DNA of 6,812 nucleotides from contig JAUYSA010000131.1 in the NCBI GenBank assembly GCA_030696545.1, positions 1-6,812 of the forward strand. Direction: 5' to 3'. A program made the position numbers and the translations under genes. Each line of letters opens with the position of its first letter. The first letter of the stretch is position 1. Under the pieces are notes generated by a model that saw nothing but the letters and a program-made list of their open reading frames with translations, was not told where the DNA came from and ran no database searches. The DNA is from Hyphomonadaceae bacterium (GTDB lineage: Bacteria; Pseudomonadota; Alphaproteobacteria; Caulobacterales; Hyphomonadaceae). This document shows positions 1-6,518 of this stretch, piece by piece.

Positions 1-186
1 GATGTTCAGCATGTCCTCAGCCGTCGATGCATTCTGGCCGTGCTGTTCCGTGTAAGTCCGGCCGTATTCAGGGACCACGACCGCGTTGAAATGGCTGCCG
101 AGCTGGGCCGCCAGCGTGCTCTTCCCCGTGGATTCCGCGCCGAACAGCGTGACACGTTTTGGCCTGTGATGAGCTGTTCCGGTCAT
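1..186 (-). CDS. NadR-like ribosylnicotinamide kinase (P-loop ATPase), 5' part only
   Basis: Only the first 62 codons are inside the window; the gene continues past the left edge. Translated from the ATG at 186-184, the protein has a Walker A motif GAESTGKS at residues 16-23, followed by VPEYGRTYTE at residues 38-47. This combination is typical of the C-terminal ribosylnicotinamide kinase domain of NadR. That kinase phosphorylates nicotinamide riboside (NR) with ATP to give NMN in the cytoplasm, feeding NAD synthesis. Here the P-loop begins only 15 residues from the start, so there is no room for the N-terminal HTH or NMN adenylyltransferase domain of enterobacterial NadR; it looks like a standalone kinase. 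The start overlaps the pnuC stop as ATGA, which implies translational coupling and supports the NR role. The substrate is inferred from family and neighbour, and the missing C-terminal part cannot be assessed. Confidence 0.88.
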   Translation of the reverse strand, partial: MTGTAHHRPKRVTLFGAESTGKSTLAAQLGSHFNAVVVPEYGRTYTEQHGQNASTAEDMLNI

Positions 187-752
187 GCCGCGTTCTCATA
201 TCCGCGCATCTCCCTGCGCCATTCCCACCAGCCCCAGAAGGCGTTGAAAAAGAAGAAGGCGTACAGCGCCGTGTAGAGCCACAGCGCCTGCGAGGCGTAC
301 ACGCAAACCGAGATGGCGTTGATCACGATCCAAACATGCCAGTTCTCGATCCGCTTCCGGCTCAGCAAAATCTGGGCGACGATGCTGAGTGCGAGAATTG
401 AAGCGTCGCCCAGCACCATGTTGGCGTCGGTATAGCTCTCAAGCGCAAAGGCGGCCGCTGCTGCGAGCGCAAATGCGACCAGGCACGCGGCCGCGACAAT
501 CCCGGGGTTTGTGGATCGGATCTTGGGCCGGCGGCTATCGTCGCCCCGCAGCCAGTACCACCAGCCATAGACCAGAACGGCGATGAAGAAAGGTTGCAGG
601 ACAGCGCTTGAATAAAGCCCCGCGCCCCAGAACACGAAGAAGCCCAGCCCTGTGCCGGCAATTCCGAACGGGAACTGCCAAAGACTCCGTTTTACCGACA
701 GAATCACGGACACAAGCGTCAGCGCCGTGGCTGCGATCTCCAGCGAATCCAT
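183..752 (-). CDS. pnuC: PnuC-family nicotinamide riboside transporter
   Basis: A 189-residue, strongly hydrophobic inner-membrane protein. Family hallmarks include WQFPFG at residues 25-30, YGWWYW at 62-67, ENWHVW at 136-141 and WGWWEW at 173-178, with Arg-rich ends (WRREMR) after the last helix. PnuC proteins carry vitamin B3 forms, chiefly nicotinamide riboside, by facilitated diffusion; cytoplasmic phosphorylation then traps the substrate. The adjoining overlapping kinase gene fits that scheme. The two Trp-rich segments sit at equivalent places in the two halves, matching the known internal duplication of the PnuC fold (3+1+3 helices). I chose the ATG at 752-750 because the family-like hydrophobic start MDSLEIAATA begins there. 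An open frame extends upstream to 941, but those 63 extra residues are basic, unlike PnuC, and overlap glnD. The ribosome site is mediocre (a G-rich run 8 bases upstream, GAGG 14 bases upstream). Length is at the short end of the family. A related vitamin (PnuT- or PnuX-like substrate) is possible, but the kinase argues for NR. Confidence 0.93.
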   Translation of the reverse strand: MDSLEIAATALTLVSVILSVKRSLWQFPFGIAGTGLGFFVFWGAGLYSSAVLQPFFIAVLVYGWWYWLRGDDSRRPKIRSTNPGIVAAACLVAFALAAAAAFALESYTDANMVLGDASILALSIVAQILLSRKRIENWHVWIVINAISVCVYASQALWLYTALYAFFFFNAFWGWWEWRREMRGYENAA

Positions 753-821
753 AATAGCGGCCCCGGCCTCTTCCCATTCAGAACCTGCCTTGCGGGGCGT
801 GATCGGGCAATTGGCCGGTGT

Positions 822-827
822 TTTATA
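822..827 (-). promoter_or_regulatory. Candidate -10 element for pnuC-kinase transcript
   Basis: On the minus strand this reads TATAAA, within the AT-rich run CCTATAAAAC, about 70 bases upstream of the pnuC start. It is one of the few AT-rich stretches in the spacer and is oriented toward pnuC. No good -35 hexamer lies 16-18 bases upstream of it, so it may depend on an activator or be incidental. Confidence 0.2.
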
Positions 828-852
828 GGCCTTTTCCAAAAGTCTGCGCGTC

Positions 853-878
853 TTGACCGCTGACCGTCCTGCTGTTGC
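853..878 (+). promoter_or_regulatory. Candidate glnD promoter
   Basis: TTGACCG at 853-859 matches a housekeeping -35 element well. A GCTGTTGC octamer at 871-878, 11 bases further on, partly matches the GCTANAWC -10 element of Caulobacter-type sigma-73 promoters at an allowed spacing; a classical TATAAT at 17 bp is absent. Transcription would begin about 20-25 bases before the glnD ATG. TGACCG is repeated in tandem at 854-859 and 861-866, which may be chance. The -35 half is good and the -10 half weak. Confidence 0.3.
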
Positions 879-907
879 AAGGCGCGAAACAAGGTTAGAG
901 AACCGGC

Positions 908-3757
908 ATGATCGACGCCGAACCGGCTTCTGAGTTGCCAAATCCCGCTCGCTCCGGCCCGGCCAAGCCCGGCCCGTGGCGGATTGCGGATATTGTCGAT
1001 GGACGGAAGCTGCGCATCCAGCTGACGGCGGCTGCCCTGGATAACGGGTCCGATCCGATCGCCCAGCGCAAGCGCGCGCTTGATCTGATCCATGCGGCTT
1101 TGTTCCGCGGCCGCATGATTGCGCAGGAGCGGCTGGAAGAGGGGGCAGACGGTCTCGATACTGCCGCCCTTATGTCCGCGGTGATGGATGAGGCGCTCTC
1201 TGCGCTTTATGATTTCACGGTCGTCCACATCTTCCGCGCCCACAACCCGACCGAGGCCGAACGCATGGCCGTTGTGGCCGTCGGCGGTTATGGCCGCAGC
1301 GTTCTGGCGCCATCCTCCGACGTCGATATTCTGTTCGTCCGCAACTACAAACAGACAGCCTGGGCCGAGAGCGTCATCGAGTACATGCTCTATGCGCTAT
1401 GGGATATGGGGCTGAAGGTGGGTCATTCCTTCCGCACCATCGACGAGTGCGTGAAGCTGTCTAAGGAAGACGTCACGATCCGAACGTCGATCCTTGATAA
1501 GCGCTTCCTGTTCGGCGATCGCGGTGTGTACGACAAGCTCGTTGAGCGCTTCCAGAAAGATGTGATCGCCGGACGTGGCGCTGAATTCGTCGCCGCAAAG
1601 CTACAGGAGCGCGCCGATCGGCATGCCCGCGAAGGCGACTCCCGCTATCGCGTTGAGCCGAACGTCAAGGACGGCAAGGGAGGGCTACGCGACCTGCAGA
1701 CCTTGTTCTGGCTCGCCAAATACATCCATGGCGGCAAGACGCTGCAGGAAGTGCTCGACAACTCTGCGTTCACCCCCGCTGACAAGGCGATCTTCCTGCG
1801 CGAAGCGCGCTTCCTGTGGACGGTCCGCTGCCATCTGCATTTCCTCACCGGCCGTGCAGAAGAGCGCTTGTCCTTCGACCTCCAGCCGGAAATGGCGACG
1901 CGCATGGGCTACACCGCCCGGCAGAACGTCAACGCGGTGGAGCGCTTCATGAAGCGCTATTTTCTCGCTGCGAAAGAAGTTGGCGCACTGACACGCATCC
2001 TGTGCGCCAAGCTCGAGATCGACGAGAAAAAGCGGCCCGGCGGGCGTCCGCGTTTCCTCGCTGGTCCGGCGGCGAAGCCGCTGAAAGAGGAAGGCTTCGC
2101 GATCGATGGCGGCCGGATCACGATTACCAACCCCGAAATACTCGTGTCCGATACGCGCAGGTTGTTGCGCTTGTTCTGGCTCGCCAACGAGCGTGACCTG
2201 GATATCCACCCCGAAGCCATGACGGCGGCGCGTCGTTCGCTCTGGGCGCTCACGCGCCAGGCGAGGATTGATGACGATTCCCGTGCGATGTTTCTCGACA
2301 TCGTATCCGCCAAGAACCACTCAAGTCCCATTCTGCCGCTGATGAACGAGGCTGGCGTGCTCGGCCGCTTTCTTCCGGAGTTCGGCCGCATCGTGGGCCA
2401 GACGCAGTTCAACATGTACCATCACTTCACGGTGGATGAGCACACGCTGAAAGCCGTCGAGACGATCCACGACATTGAGCGCGGTACCGAAAAAGATCTT
2501 CATCCGCTTTCGACCGAGCTCTTTCCCAAGATCCAGAACCGACGCGCGCTCTACCTCGCGATGCTTCTGCACGACACGGGCAAGGGCAAGGGCGACCAGC
2601 AGATCGAAGGCGCGAAGCAGGCGAGGGCGGCTTCGCTTCGCCTTGGCTTACCGGAGGACGAGGCCGAGCTTGTTGCGTGGCTCGTCGGCAACCACCTCGA
2701 AATGAGCGACACGGCCCAGCGCCGCGACATTTCCGATCCGCAGACAATCGCGAAATTCACTGAGCGCGTCGGCAATCTCGAACGGTTGCGTCTCCTTCTT
2801 ATCCTCACTGTGGCCGATATCCGCGCCGTCGGACCGGGCGTTTGGAATGGCTGGAAGGGCCAGCTCCTGCGCGATCTCTACTACGCCACGGAAGCCGCTT
2901 TGCGCGGCGGACGCACCGACGAACACAGTGTCCGCTCGCAACTTGCCGAACGCGCCGAAGCTGCCCGCAGGTTGCTCGCCGACCGCATCGGGCCGACGCC
3001 GCAGCTTGCCGCAATCGAAGCCGCCTACTGGACAAGCTTTCCGCCCGAGGCGCAGGCGCGTCACGCCGCGGCCTTGGCGAAGATGGGCGGCCAGCCCGTT
3101 GTTGTTGGCTCGAATGTGGACGCTGGTCGCTCCACCACGGAGATCCTGGTTTCGGCGCCGGATCGCCCTGGCTTGTTCGCCGATCTATGCGGGGCGCTCA
3201 GCGCTGCAGGCGCCAACATTGTCGCGGCTCACCTTTACGACGCCGGCGAAGACCGTGTGCTCGACGTGTTCGAAGTGCAGGATTCACGCGGACAGCCATT
3301 GGGATCAGATCACCCTCACGCTCTGGAGAGGGTCCTTGCGGATCTTCGCGCTGCTGCTGCAGGTGGCGAGGGCGTCAAGAAGCCGGGCAAGGCGCCTGCC
3401 ACCAGCCGCCGCCATGCAGCTTTCATCATCTCACCTACAGTGCTGATCGATCGTACTGCGTCTGCGGATTCGACCGTCATCGAGGTGTCGGGCCGCGATC
3501 GGCCTGGCCTGCTTTATGACATTGCGCGCGAGCTGGCGGATTCCAGCCTGTCCATCCGCTCGGCTCACGTCGGCGCTTACGGTGAGCGCGTTCACGACGT
3601 TTTCTACGTCGAGCAACTTGCCGGCGGGGTCATGCCGCCGGAGATGGATGAAACGCTGAGTTCACGCCTGGAGCAGATATTGCGCTCGCACTCGCCCACG
3701 GCGCCGCGCATACCTGCCCATACGCTGGCGCGCGCCCCGGCGTCGTTCGACCGATAG
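908..3757 (+). CDS. glnD: Bifunctional [protein-PII] uridylyltransferase / uridylyl-removing enzyme
   Basis: A 949-residue cytoplasmic nitrogen sensor. When glutamine is low it uridylylates PII proteins (GlnB/GlnK); when glutamine is high it removes the UMP, steering glutamine synthetase activity and nitrogen transcription. Domains in order: a nucleotidyltransferase with GGYGR at 126-130 and metal-binding D138 and D140 in SDVD; the GlnD-type linker with KGGLRDLQTLFWLAKY around 257-272; an HD phosphohydrolase domain with H512, H555-D556 (LLHDTGKGKGD), H596 and D637, which removes UMP; and two C-terminal ACT domains that sense glutamine, with DRPGL at 752-756 and 864-868. A polar Lys/Ala/Gly-rich linker (about 817-836) separates the ACT domains. 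All expected catalytic residues are present, so both activities should be intact. Length fits alphaproteobacterial GlnD, longer than the roughly 890 residues of E. coli through a looser N-terminus. The ATG at 908 has a weak purine-rich site (AGAG, 7 bases upstream). murJ follows after 12 bp, suggesting cotranscription. Confidence 0.97.
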   Translation: MIDAEPASELPNPARSGPAKPGPWRIADIVDGRKLRIQLTAAALDNGSDPIAQRKRALDLIHAALFRGRMIAQERLEEGADGLDTAALMSAVMDEALSALYDFTVVHIFRAHNPTEAERMAVVAVGGYGRSVLAPSSDVDILFVRNYKQTAWAESVIEYMLYALWDMGLKVGHSFRTIDECVKLSKEDVTIRTSILDKRFLFGDRGVYDKLVERFQKDVIAGRGAEFVAAKLQERADRHAREGDSRYRVEPNVKDGKGGLRDLQTLFWLAKYIHGGKTLQEVLDNSAFTPADKAIFLREARFLWTVRCHLHFLTGRAEERLSFDLQPEMATRMGYTARQNVNAVERFMKRYFLAAKEVGALTRILCAKLEIDEKKRPGGRPRFLAGPAAKPLKEEGFAIDGGRITITNPEILVSDTRRLLRLFWLANERDLDIHPEAMTAARRSLWALTRQARIDDDSRAMFLDIVSAKNHSSPILPLMNEAGVLGRFLPEFGRIVGQTQFNMYHHFTVDEHTLKAVETIHDIERGTEKDLHPLSTELFPKIQNRRALYLAMLLHDTGKGKGDQQIEGAKQARAASLRLGLPEDEAELVAWLVGNHLEMSDTAQRRDISDPQTIAKFTERVGNLERLRLLLILTVADIRAVGPGVWNGWKGQLLRDLYYATEAALRGGRTDEHSVRSQLAERAEAARRLLADRIGPTPQLAAIEAAYWTSFPPEAQARHAAALAKMGGQPVVVGSNVDAGRSTTEILVSAPDRPGLFADLCGALSAAGANIVAAHLYDAGEDRVLDVFEVQDSRGQPLGSDHPHALERVLADLRAAAAGGEGVKKPGKAPATSRRHAAFIISPTVLIDRTASADSTVIEVSGRDRPGLLYDIARELADSSLSIRSAHVGAYGERVHDVFYVEQLAGGVMPPEMDETLSSRLEQILRSHSPTAPRIPAHTLARAPASFDR

Positions 3758-3769
3758 CCGGAACCGCCC

Positions 3770-5368
3770 ATGTCGCTTGCCCGCAATGTCTTCGTGCAGA
3801 CCTTCTTCACGTTGGGAAGCCGTGTGTTGGGGTTCGGGCGGGATCTGGCCCTCAACGCGCGATTCGGCGGGCAGGGGCCGTTGATGGATTGCTGGGCTAC
3901 GGCCCAGATGCTGCCCAACCTTTTCCGCCGCCTTTTCGCTGAAGGTGCCTTCGCACAGGCCTTTGTTCCTGTCTTCGCCAAGTCACGCTCCACAGACGGC
4001 CCCGTCGAAGCCGACCGGATCGCATCCCAAGCCATGGCCTTCATCATCACAGTTGTCGCGCTGGTCTGCATCGGCTTTGAGGTCGCGATGCCGTGGTTGA
4101 TGCCGGCGCTCCTCTCGGCCTATGTCGACGACCCGGATACCCTCGCCATCGCCACCCTGATGGCGCAGCTCACCATGCCGTACCTCGTCTGCATGACGCT
4201 GGCGTCGCTGCTGTCCGGCGTCCTCAACACCATGGGCCGTTTCGCTTTGACGGCTGGCGCCCCGATCCTGCTGAACGTTTGCACGCTTGTGCCGCTTCTG
4301 CTTGTGCCCGATCGCGAAGCTGCCGCGCTTGCGACCTCAATAGCAGTTACCGTCTCGGGGGTGCTGCAATGCATCTTGCTCTGGTGGGGCGCCCGCAAGC
4401 TGGGCGTTGATCTCCGCATCGGCTTCCCGGTCGTCAGCACGGGCGTGAAGCGCATGCTCGCGATCGCCGTCCCAGGCGCGATCGCCGGCGGCGCGCTGCA
4501 GGTCAACACGCTCGTCACGCAGATACTATCTGGCTCGGACGAGGGTGCTCGGTCCGTGCTCTACAATTCTGACCGCCTTTATCAGCTCCCGCTTGGCCTG
4601 ATCGGCGTCGCGGTTGGCCTGGCGCTTGTGCCGCGTCTCACGCGTCATTTTGCCGATAACGATCAGGCGGGGGCGGATCGCACCATGGATGACGGCATCG
4701 GCCTCTCGATGGCGTTCACGCTGCCGGCCGCCGTGGCTTTGCTGGTCATGCCATTCTTCATCATCGACGCCACCGTCACGCGAGGCGCCTTCACAAGCGT
4801 TGATGCCCAACGCACAGCCGAGGTGCTGCGCCAGTTTGCATGGGGCGTCCCGGCCTTCGTGCTGCTGAAAGTATTCACGCCGCCGTTCTTCGCGCGTCAG
4901 AAGACCAAAGTGCCGATGCAGTACTCGCTCATCTCCGTGGTCGTAACGATCGCGATCGGTTCGACGCTATGGTTCTGGCTGCCGACGGTCGGTATTGATG
5001 GCGCTATCGGCCTTGGCATCGCAACCAGCACGTCAGCTTGGATCAACGTCTTCATGTTGGCCGGAAGGCTAGCACGCGATGGCGCCTACCGGATGGGTGG
5101 CCGTGTCTGGTCGCGCATGTTCCGTCTCAGCCTCGCCACCGCCCTGATGGGGGGCTTCGCCGGGGTATGCGCCTGGCAGTATCCGCTGCTCTCACAGGTG
5201 CTGTGGCACAAGGAGATTGCGGTGCTCGTCGTGATGATCCTGGGCGTCGCCATATACGGCGCGGCGGCGCTCGCCTTCCGGGCTGTGTCACTCTCCGAGA
5301 TCAAGGGTTCGCTGCGTCGTGAGAAGGGCGCAGCTGGCGCCGCCTTGCCGGGAGCGGGCGAGGGCTGA
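3770..5368 (+). CDS. murJ: Lipid II flippase MurJ (MviN family)
   Basis: A 532-residue polytopic inner-membrane protein of the MOP exporter superfamily. It moves lipid II, the undecaprenyl-linked peptidoglycan precursor, from the inner to the outer leaflet for cell-wall assembly. The N-terminus carries the MurJ signature SRVLGFGRD (17-25) and LPNLFRRLFAEGAFAQAFVPVF (48-69, key residues R53 and E58). Residues equivalent to the functionally important E. coli R18, R24, D39, R52, E57 and R270 are present as R18, R24, D40, R53, E58 and R269 (in SDRLYQLPLG), with one extra residue before D40. Many hydrophobic segments run to about residue 505, consistent with the family's 14 helices, and a short Ala/Gly-rich polar tail follows. 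The ATG follows the glnD stop by 12 bp with a weak GGAA just upstream, so translation may partly depend on ribosomes finishing glnD. The sequence is intact and unremarkable for the family. Confidence 0.96.
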   Translation: MSLARNVFVQTFFTLGSRVLGFGRDLALNARFGGQGPLMDCWATAQMLPNLFRRLFAEGAFAQAFVPVFAKSRSTDGPVEADRIASQAMAFIITVVALVCIGFEVAMPWLMPALLSAYVDDPDTLAIATLMAQLTMPYLVCMTLASLLSGVLNTMGRFALTAGAPILLNVCTLVPLLLVPDREAAALATSIAVTVSGVLQCILLWWGARKLGVDLRIGFPVVSTGVKRMLAIAVPGAIAGGALQVNTLVTQILSGSDEGARSVLYNSDRLYQLPLGLIGVAVGLALVPRLTRHFADNDQAGADRTMDDGIGLSMAFTLPAAVALLVMPFFIIDATVTRGAFTSVDAQRTAEVLRQFAWGVPAFVLLKVFTPPFFARQKTKVPMQYSLISVVVTIAIGSTLWFWLPTVGIDGAIGLGIATSTSAWINVFMLAGRLARDGAYRMGGRVWSRMFRLSLATALMGGFAGVCAWQYPLLSQVLWHKEIAVLVVMILGVAIYGAAALAFRAVSLSEIKGSLRREKGAAGAALPGAGEG

Positions 5369-5376
5369 TAAAGCCC
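5362..5376 (+). other. Small inverted repeat over the murJ stop codon
   Basis: GGGCT at 5362-5366 and AGCCC at 5372-5376 form a 5-bp G/C-rich stem with a 5-base loop that includes most of the murJ stop codon. No run of T follows, so it is not a standard rho-independent terminator. It could slow decay or slightly uncouple murJ from trpS, or be chance. Confidence 0.3.
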
Positions 5377-5395
5377 CGGCCCCGAGGACAACATC

Positions 5396-6433
5396 ATGGC
5401 TGAGCAAAATCCCGTCGCCTACACCGGCCCGCAACGCGTCTTTTCCGGCGTGCAACCGTCAGGCAGCTTGCACCTCGGCAACTATCTCGGGGCGCTGGTG
5501 AAGTTCGTCGCGATGCAGGATCAGATGCCGTGCATCTTCTGCGTCGTGGATCTCCACGCCATCACTGTTCCTCAGGACCCGAAACTCCTCGCCGCCCAGA
5601 CGCGCGAAATCGCTGCCGCCTACATCGCCTCGGGCATCGATCCGAAGAAGTCGATCGTGTTCGCGCAGTCCTCAGTGTCTGTGCATTCTGAACTCGGCTG
5701 GGTTTTCAACTGCGTCGCCCGCATGGGCTGGGTCGAGCGCATGACGCAGTTCAAGGACAAGTCATCCGGCAAGGACGCAGAGAACATCTCGGTTGGCCTG
5801 TTCGATTATCCGGTGCTGCAGGCCGCGGACATTCTTGCGTACAAGGCGACTCACGTTCCCGTCGGCGAGGACCAGAAACAACACCTCGAACTGTCGCGCG
5901 ACATCGCGGGCAAGTTCAACCGCGATTTCAACGCCCCAGGTTTCTTCCCACTACCCGAGCCGATGTATCAGGGCCCCGGAGCACGGATCATGTCGCTCAA
6001 GGATGGTTCGAAGAAGATGTCGAAGTCGGACCCCTCCGATGCGTCGCGCATCAACCTGCTCGATACGGCGGACGACATCGCCAAGAAAATCAAGCGTGCG
6101 ACTTCCGATTCCGACGCGCTTCCGTCCGAGGTGAAAGGCCTCGAAGGCCGCAACGAGGCTGCGAACCTCGTTGGCATCTACGCAGTCCTTGCGGGCAAGT
6201 CTGAGGCAGAGGTCCTGAGCGAGTTCGGCGGCAAGGGGTTTGGGGCGTTCAAGCCTGCCCTAGCTGATCTGGCGGTCGCCAAGCTTGGACCCGTCGCCGA
6301 TACGATGCGCCGCCTGATGAACGACCCAGCCGAGGTCGACGTCATTCTGCGCGATGGTGGCGAACGCGCCAATGCGATCGCCCAGCCGGTTATGGAAGAA
6401 GTTCGCCGCGTTATCGGCTTCTGGCGGCCGTAA
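5396..6433 (+). CDS. trpS: Tryptophan--tRNA ligase
   Basis: A 345-residue cytoplasmic class I aminoacyl-tRNA synthetase that activates tryptophan with ATP and charges tRNA-Trp. The HIGH-type ATP motif is HLGN at 26-29 within PSGSLHLGNYLGAL, preceded by RVFSGVQ. The second signature loop is KMSKS at 207-211 (GSKKMSKSDPSD). The tryptophan-pocket segment FDYPVLQAADIL (136-147) contains D145, in the position of the Asp that recognises the indole nitrogen in Bacillus TrpRS, followed by VPVGEDQKQHLELSRDIA (154-171). Length is normal for the bacterial enzyme, with no fusion or truncation. The ATG at 5396 has a clear GAGGA ribosome site at 5384-5388, 7 bases upstream, the best in the cluster. It lies 27 bp after murJ, so it could be cotranscribed but is translated independently. 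No T-box or leader peptide is visible upstream. Confidence 0.98.
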   Translation: MAEQNPVAYTGPQRVFSGVQPSGSLHLGNYLGALVKFVAMQDQMPCIFCVVDLHAITVPQDPKLLAAQTREIAAAYIASGIDPKKSIVFAQSSVSVHSELGWVFNCVARMGWVERMTQFKDKSSGKDAENISVGLFDYPVLQAADILAYKATHVPVGEDQKQHLELSRDIAGKFNRDFNAPGFFPLPEPMYQGPGARIMSLKDGSKKMSKSDPSDASRINLLDTADDIAKKIKRATSDSDALPSEVKGLEGRNEAANLVGIYAVLAGKSEAEVLSEFGGKGFGAFKPALADLAVAKLGPVADTMRRLMNDPAEVDVILRDGGERANAIAQPVMEEVRRVIGFWRP

Positions 6434-6442
6434 CAGGCATTT

Positions 6443-6455
6443 GGGTCAGTGACCC
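6443..6455. repeat. Perfect 13-bp palindrome GGGTCAGTGACCC
   Basis: Two 6-base arms, GGGTCA and TGACCC, flank a single central G, 9 bases after the trpS stop. A one-base centre suits a dimeric protein-binding site better than an RNA hairpin. I do not recognise it as the site of a specific regulator, and it could be chance. Confidence 0.4.
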
Positions 6456-6497
6456 TCTGGCGCATTCCGCCGACGGGCTCGCCTCACTATCTGTGGG

Positions 6498-6508
6498 CCT
6501 GTAACAGG
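6498..6508. repeat. Perfect 11-bp palindrome CCTGTAACAGG overlapping a ribosome site
   Basis: Arms CCTGT and ACAGG flank a central A. The right end shares two bases with the GGGAGG ribosome site of the following gene, so a bound protein would cover its translation-start region in the DNA. GTAACAGG within it also occurs at 6430-6437, across the trpS stop. It does not match the CueR or CopY operator patterns I know. Confidence 0.35.
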
Positions 6509-6512
6509 GAGG
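6507..6512 (+). promoter_or_regulatory. Ribosome binding site deciding the TTG start
   Basis: GGGAGG is a strong Shine-Dalgarno sequence ending 6 bases before the TTG at 6519-6521. The frame has no ATG, GTG or TTG between an upstream in-frame stop at 6450-6452 and this TTG, so the site fixes the start. Confidence 0.8.
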
Positions 6513-6518
6513 CTGGAT

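Larger units (their letters stand above)
753..907. promoter_or_regulatory. Divergent intergenic region between pnuC and glnD
   Basis: This 155-bp spacer separates the leftward pnuC-kinase pair from rightward glnD, so it should contain promoters for both. I see no open frame with coding character, no rho-independent terminator, and no structure I can recognise as a riboswitch. An imperfect symmetric segment, TTGGCC at 811-816 and GGCC at 828-831 followed by CCAA at 836-839, surrounds the TATAAA-like sequence. It could be a regulator site but is too imperfect to name. Confidence 0.6.
6434..6518. other. trpS to copper-chaperone intergenic gap
   Basis: This 85-bp spacer contains two perfect palindromes (annotated separately) and a weak hairpin, GGCG at 6459-6462 with CGCC at 6468-6471. 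No T-rich run follows any of them, so I see no convincing terminator. A very weak promoter-like pair, TTCCGC at 6465-6470 and TATCTG at 6488-6493 with a 17-bp spacer, would start transcription close to the second palindrome. This is not strong enough to call. Confidence 0.4.

Noticed and set aside
753..907. NAD-related riboswitch upstream of pnuC
   Set aside because: I could not fold any recognisable conserved core by eye. The leader from the putative -10 to pnuC is about 65 bases with no obvious paired architecture. A covariance-model search would settle it.
753..941. N-terminal extension of pnuC by 63 codons, from an ATG at 941
   Set aside because: The extension is basic and polar, has no PnuC character, overlaps the glnD start on the other strand and covers the divergent promoter region. 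The hydrophobic family-like start is at 752.
719..1243. Open frame of 174 codons antisense to the start of glnD
   Set aside because: Arg-rich, low-information translation typical of a shadow frame in GC-rich DNA. It spans the divergent promoter region and both pnuC and glnD coding sequence.
1685..2320. Open frame of 211 codons antisense inside glnD
   Set aside because: The glnD frame here is fully explained by conserved linker sequence. The antisense product has no recognisable domain.
2842..3519. Long +1/+2 frames inside the 3' half of glnD
   Set aside because: They are Arg/Ser/Cys-rich out-of-frame readings of the ACT-domain region. The true frame contains two clear ACT domains.
5362..5380. 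Rho-independent terminator after murJ
   Set aside because: The stem is only 5 bp and is followed by CCGGCCCC rather than a T run. trpS follows within 27 bp.
5369..5395. T-box or tryptophan attenuator upstream of trpS
   Set aside because: The gap is 27 bp, far too short for a T-box, and no Trp-codon leader peptide is present.
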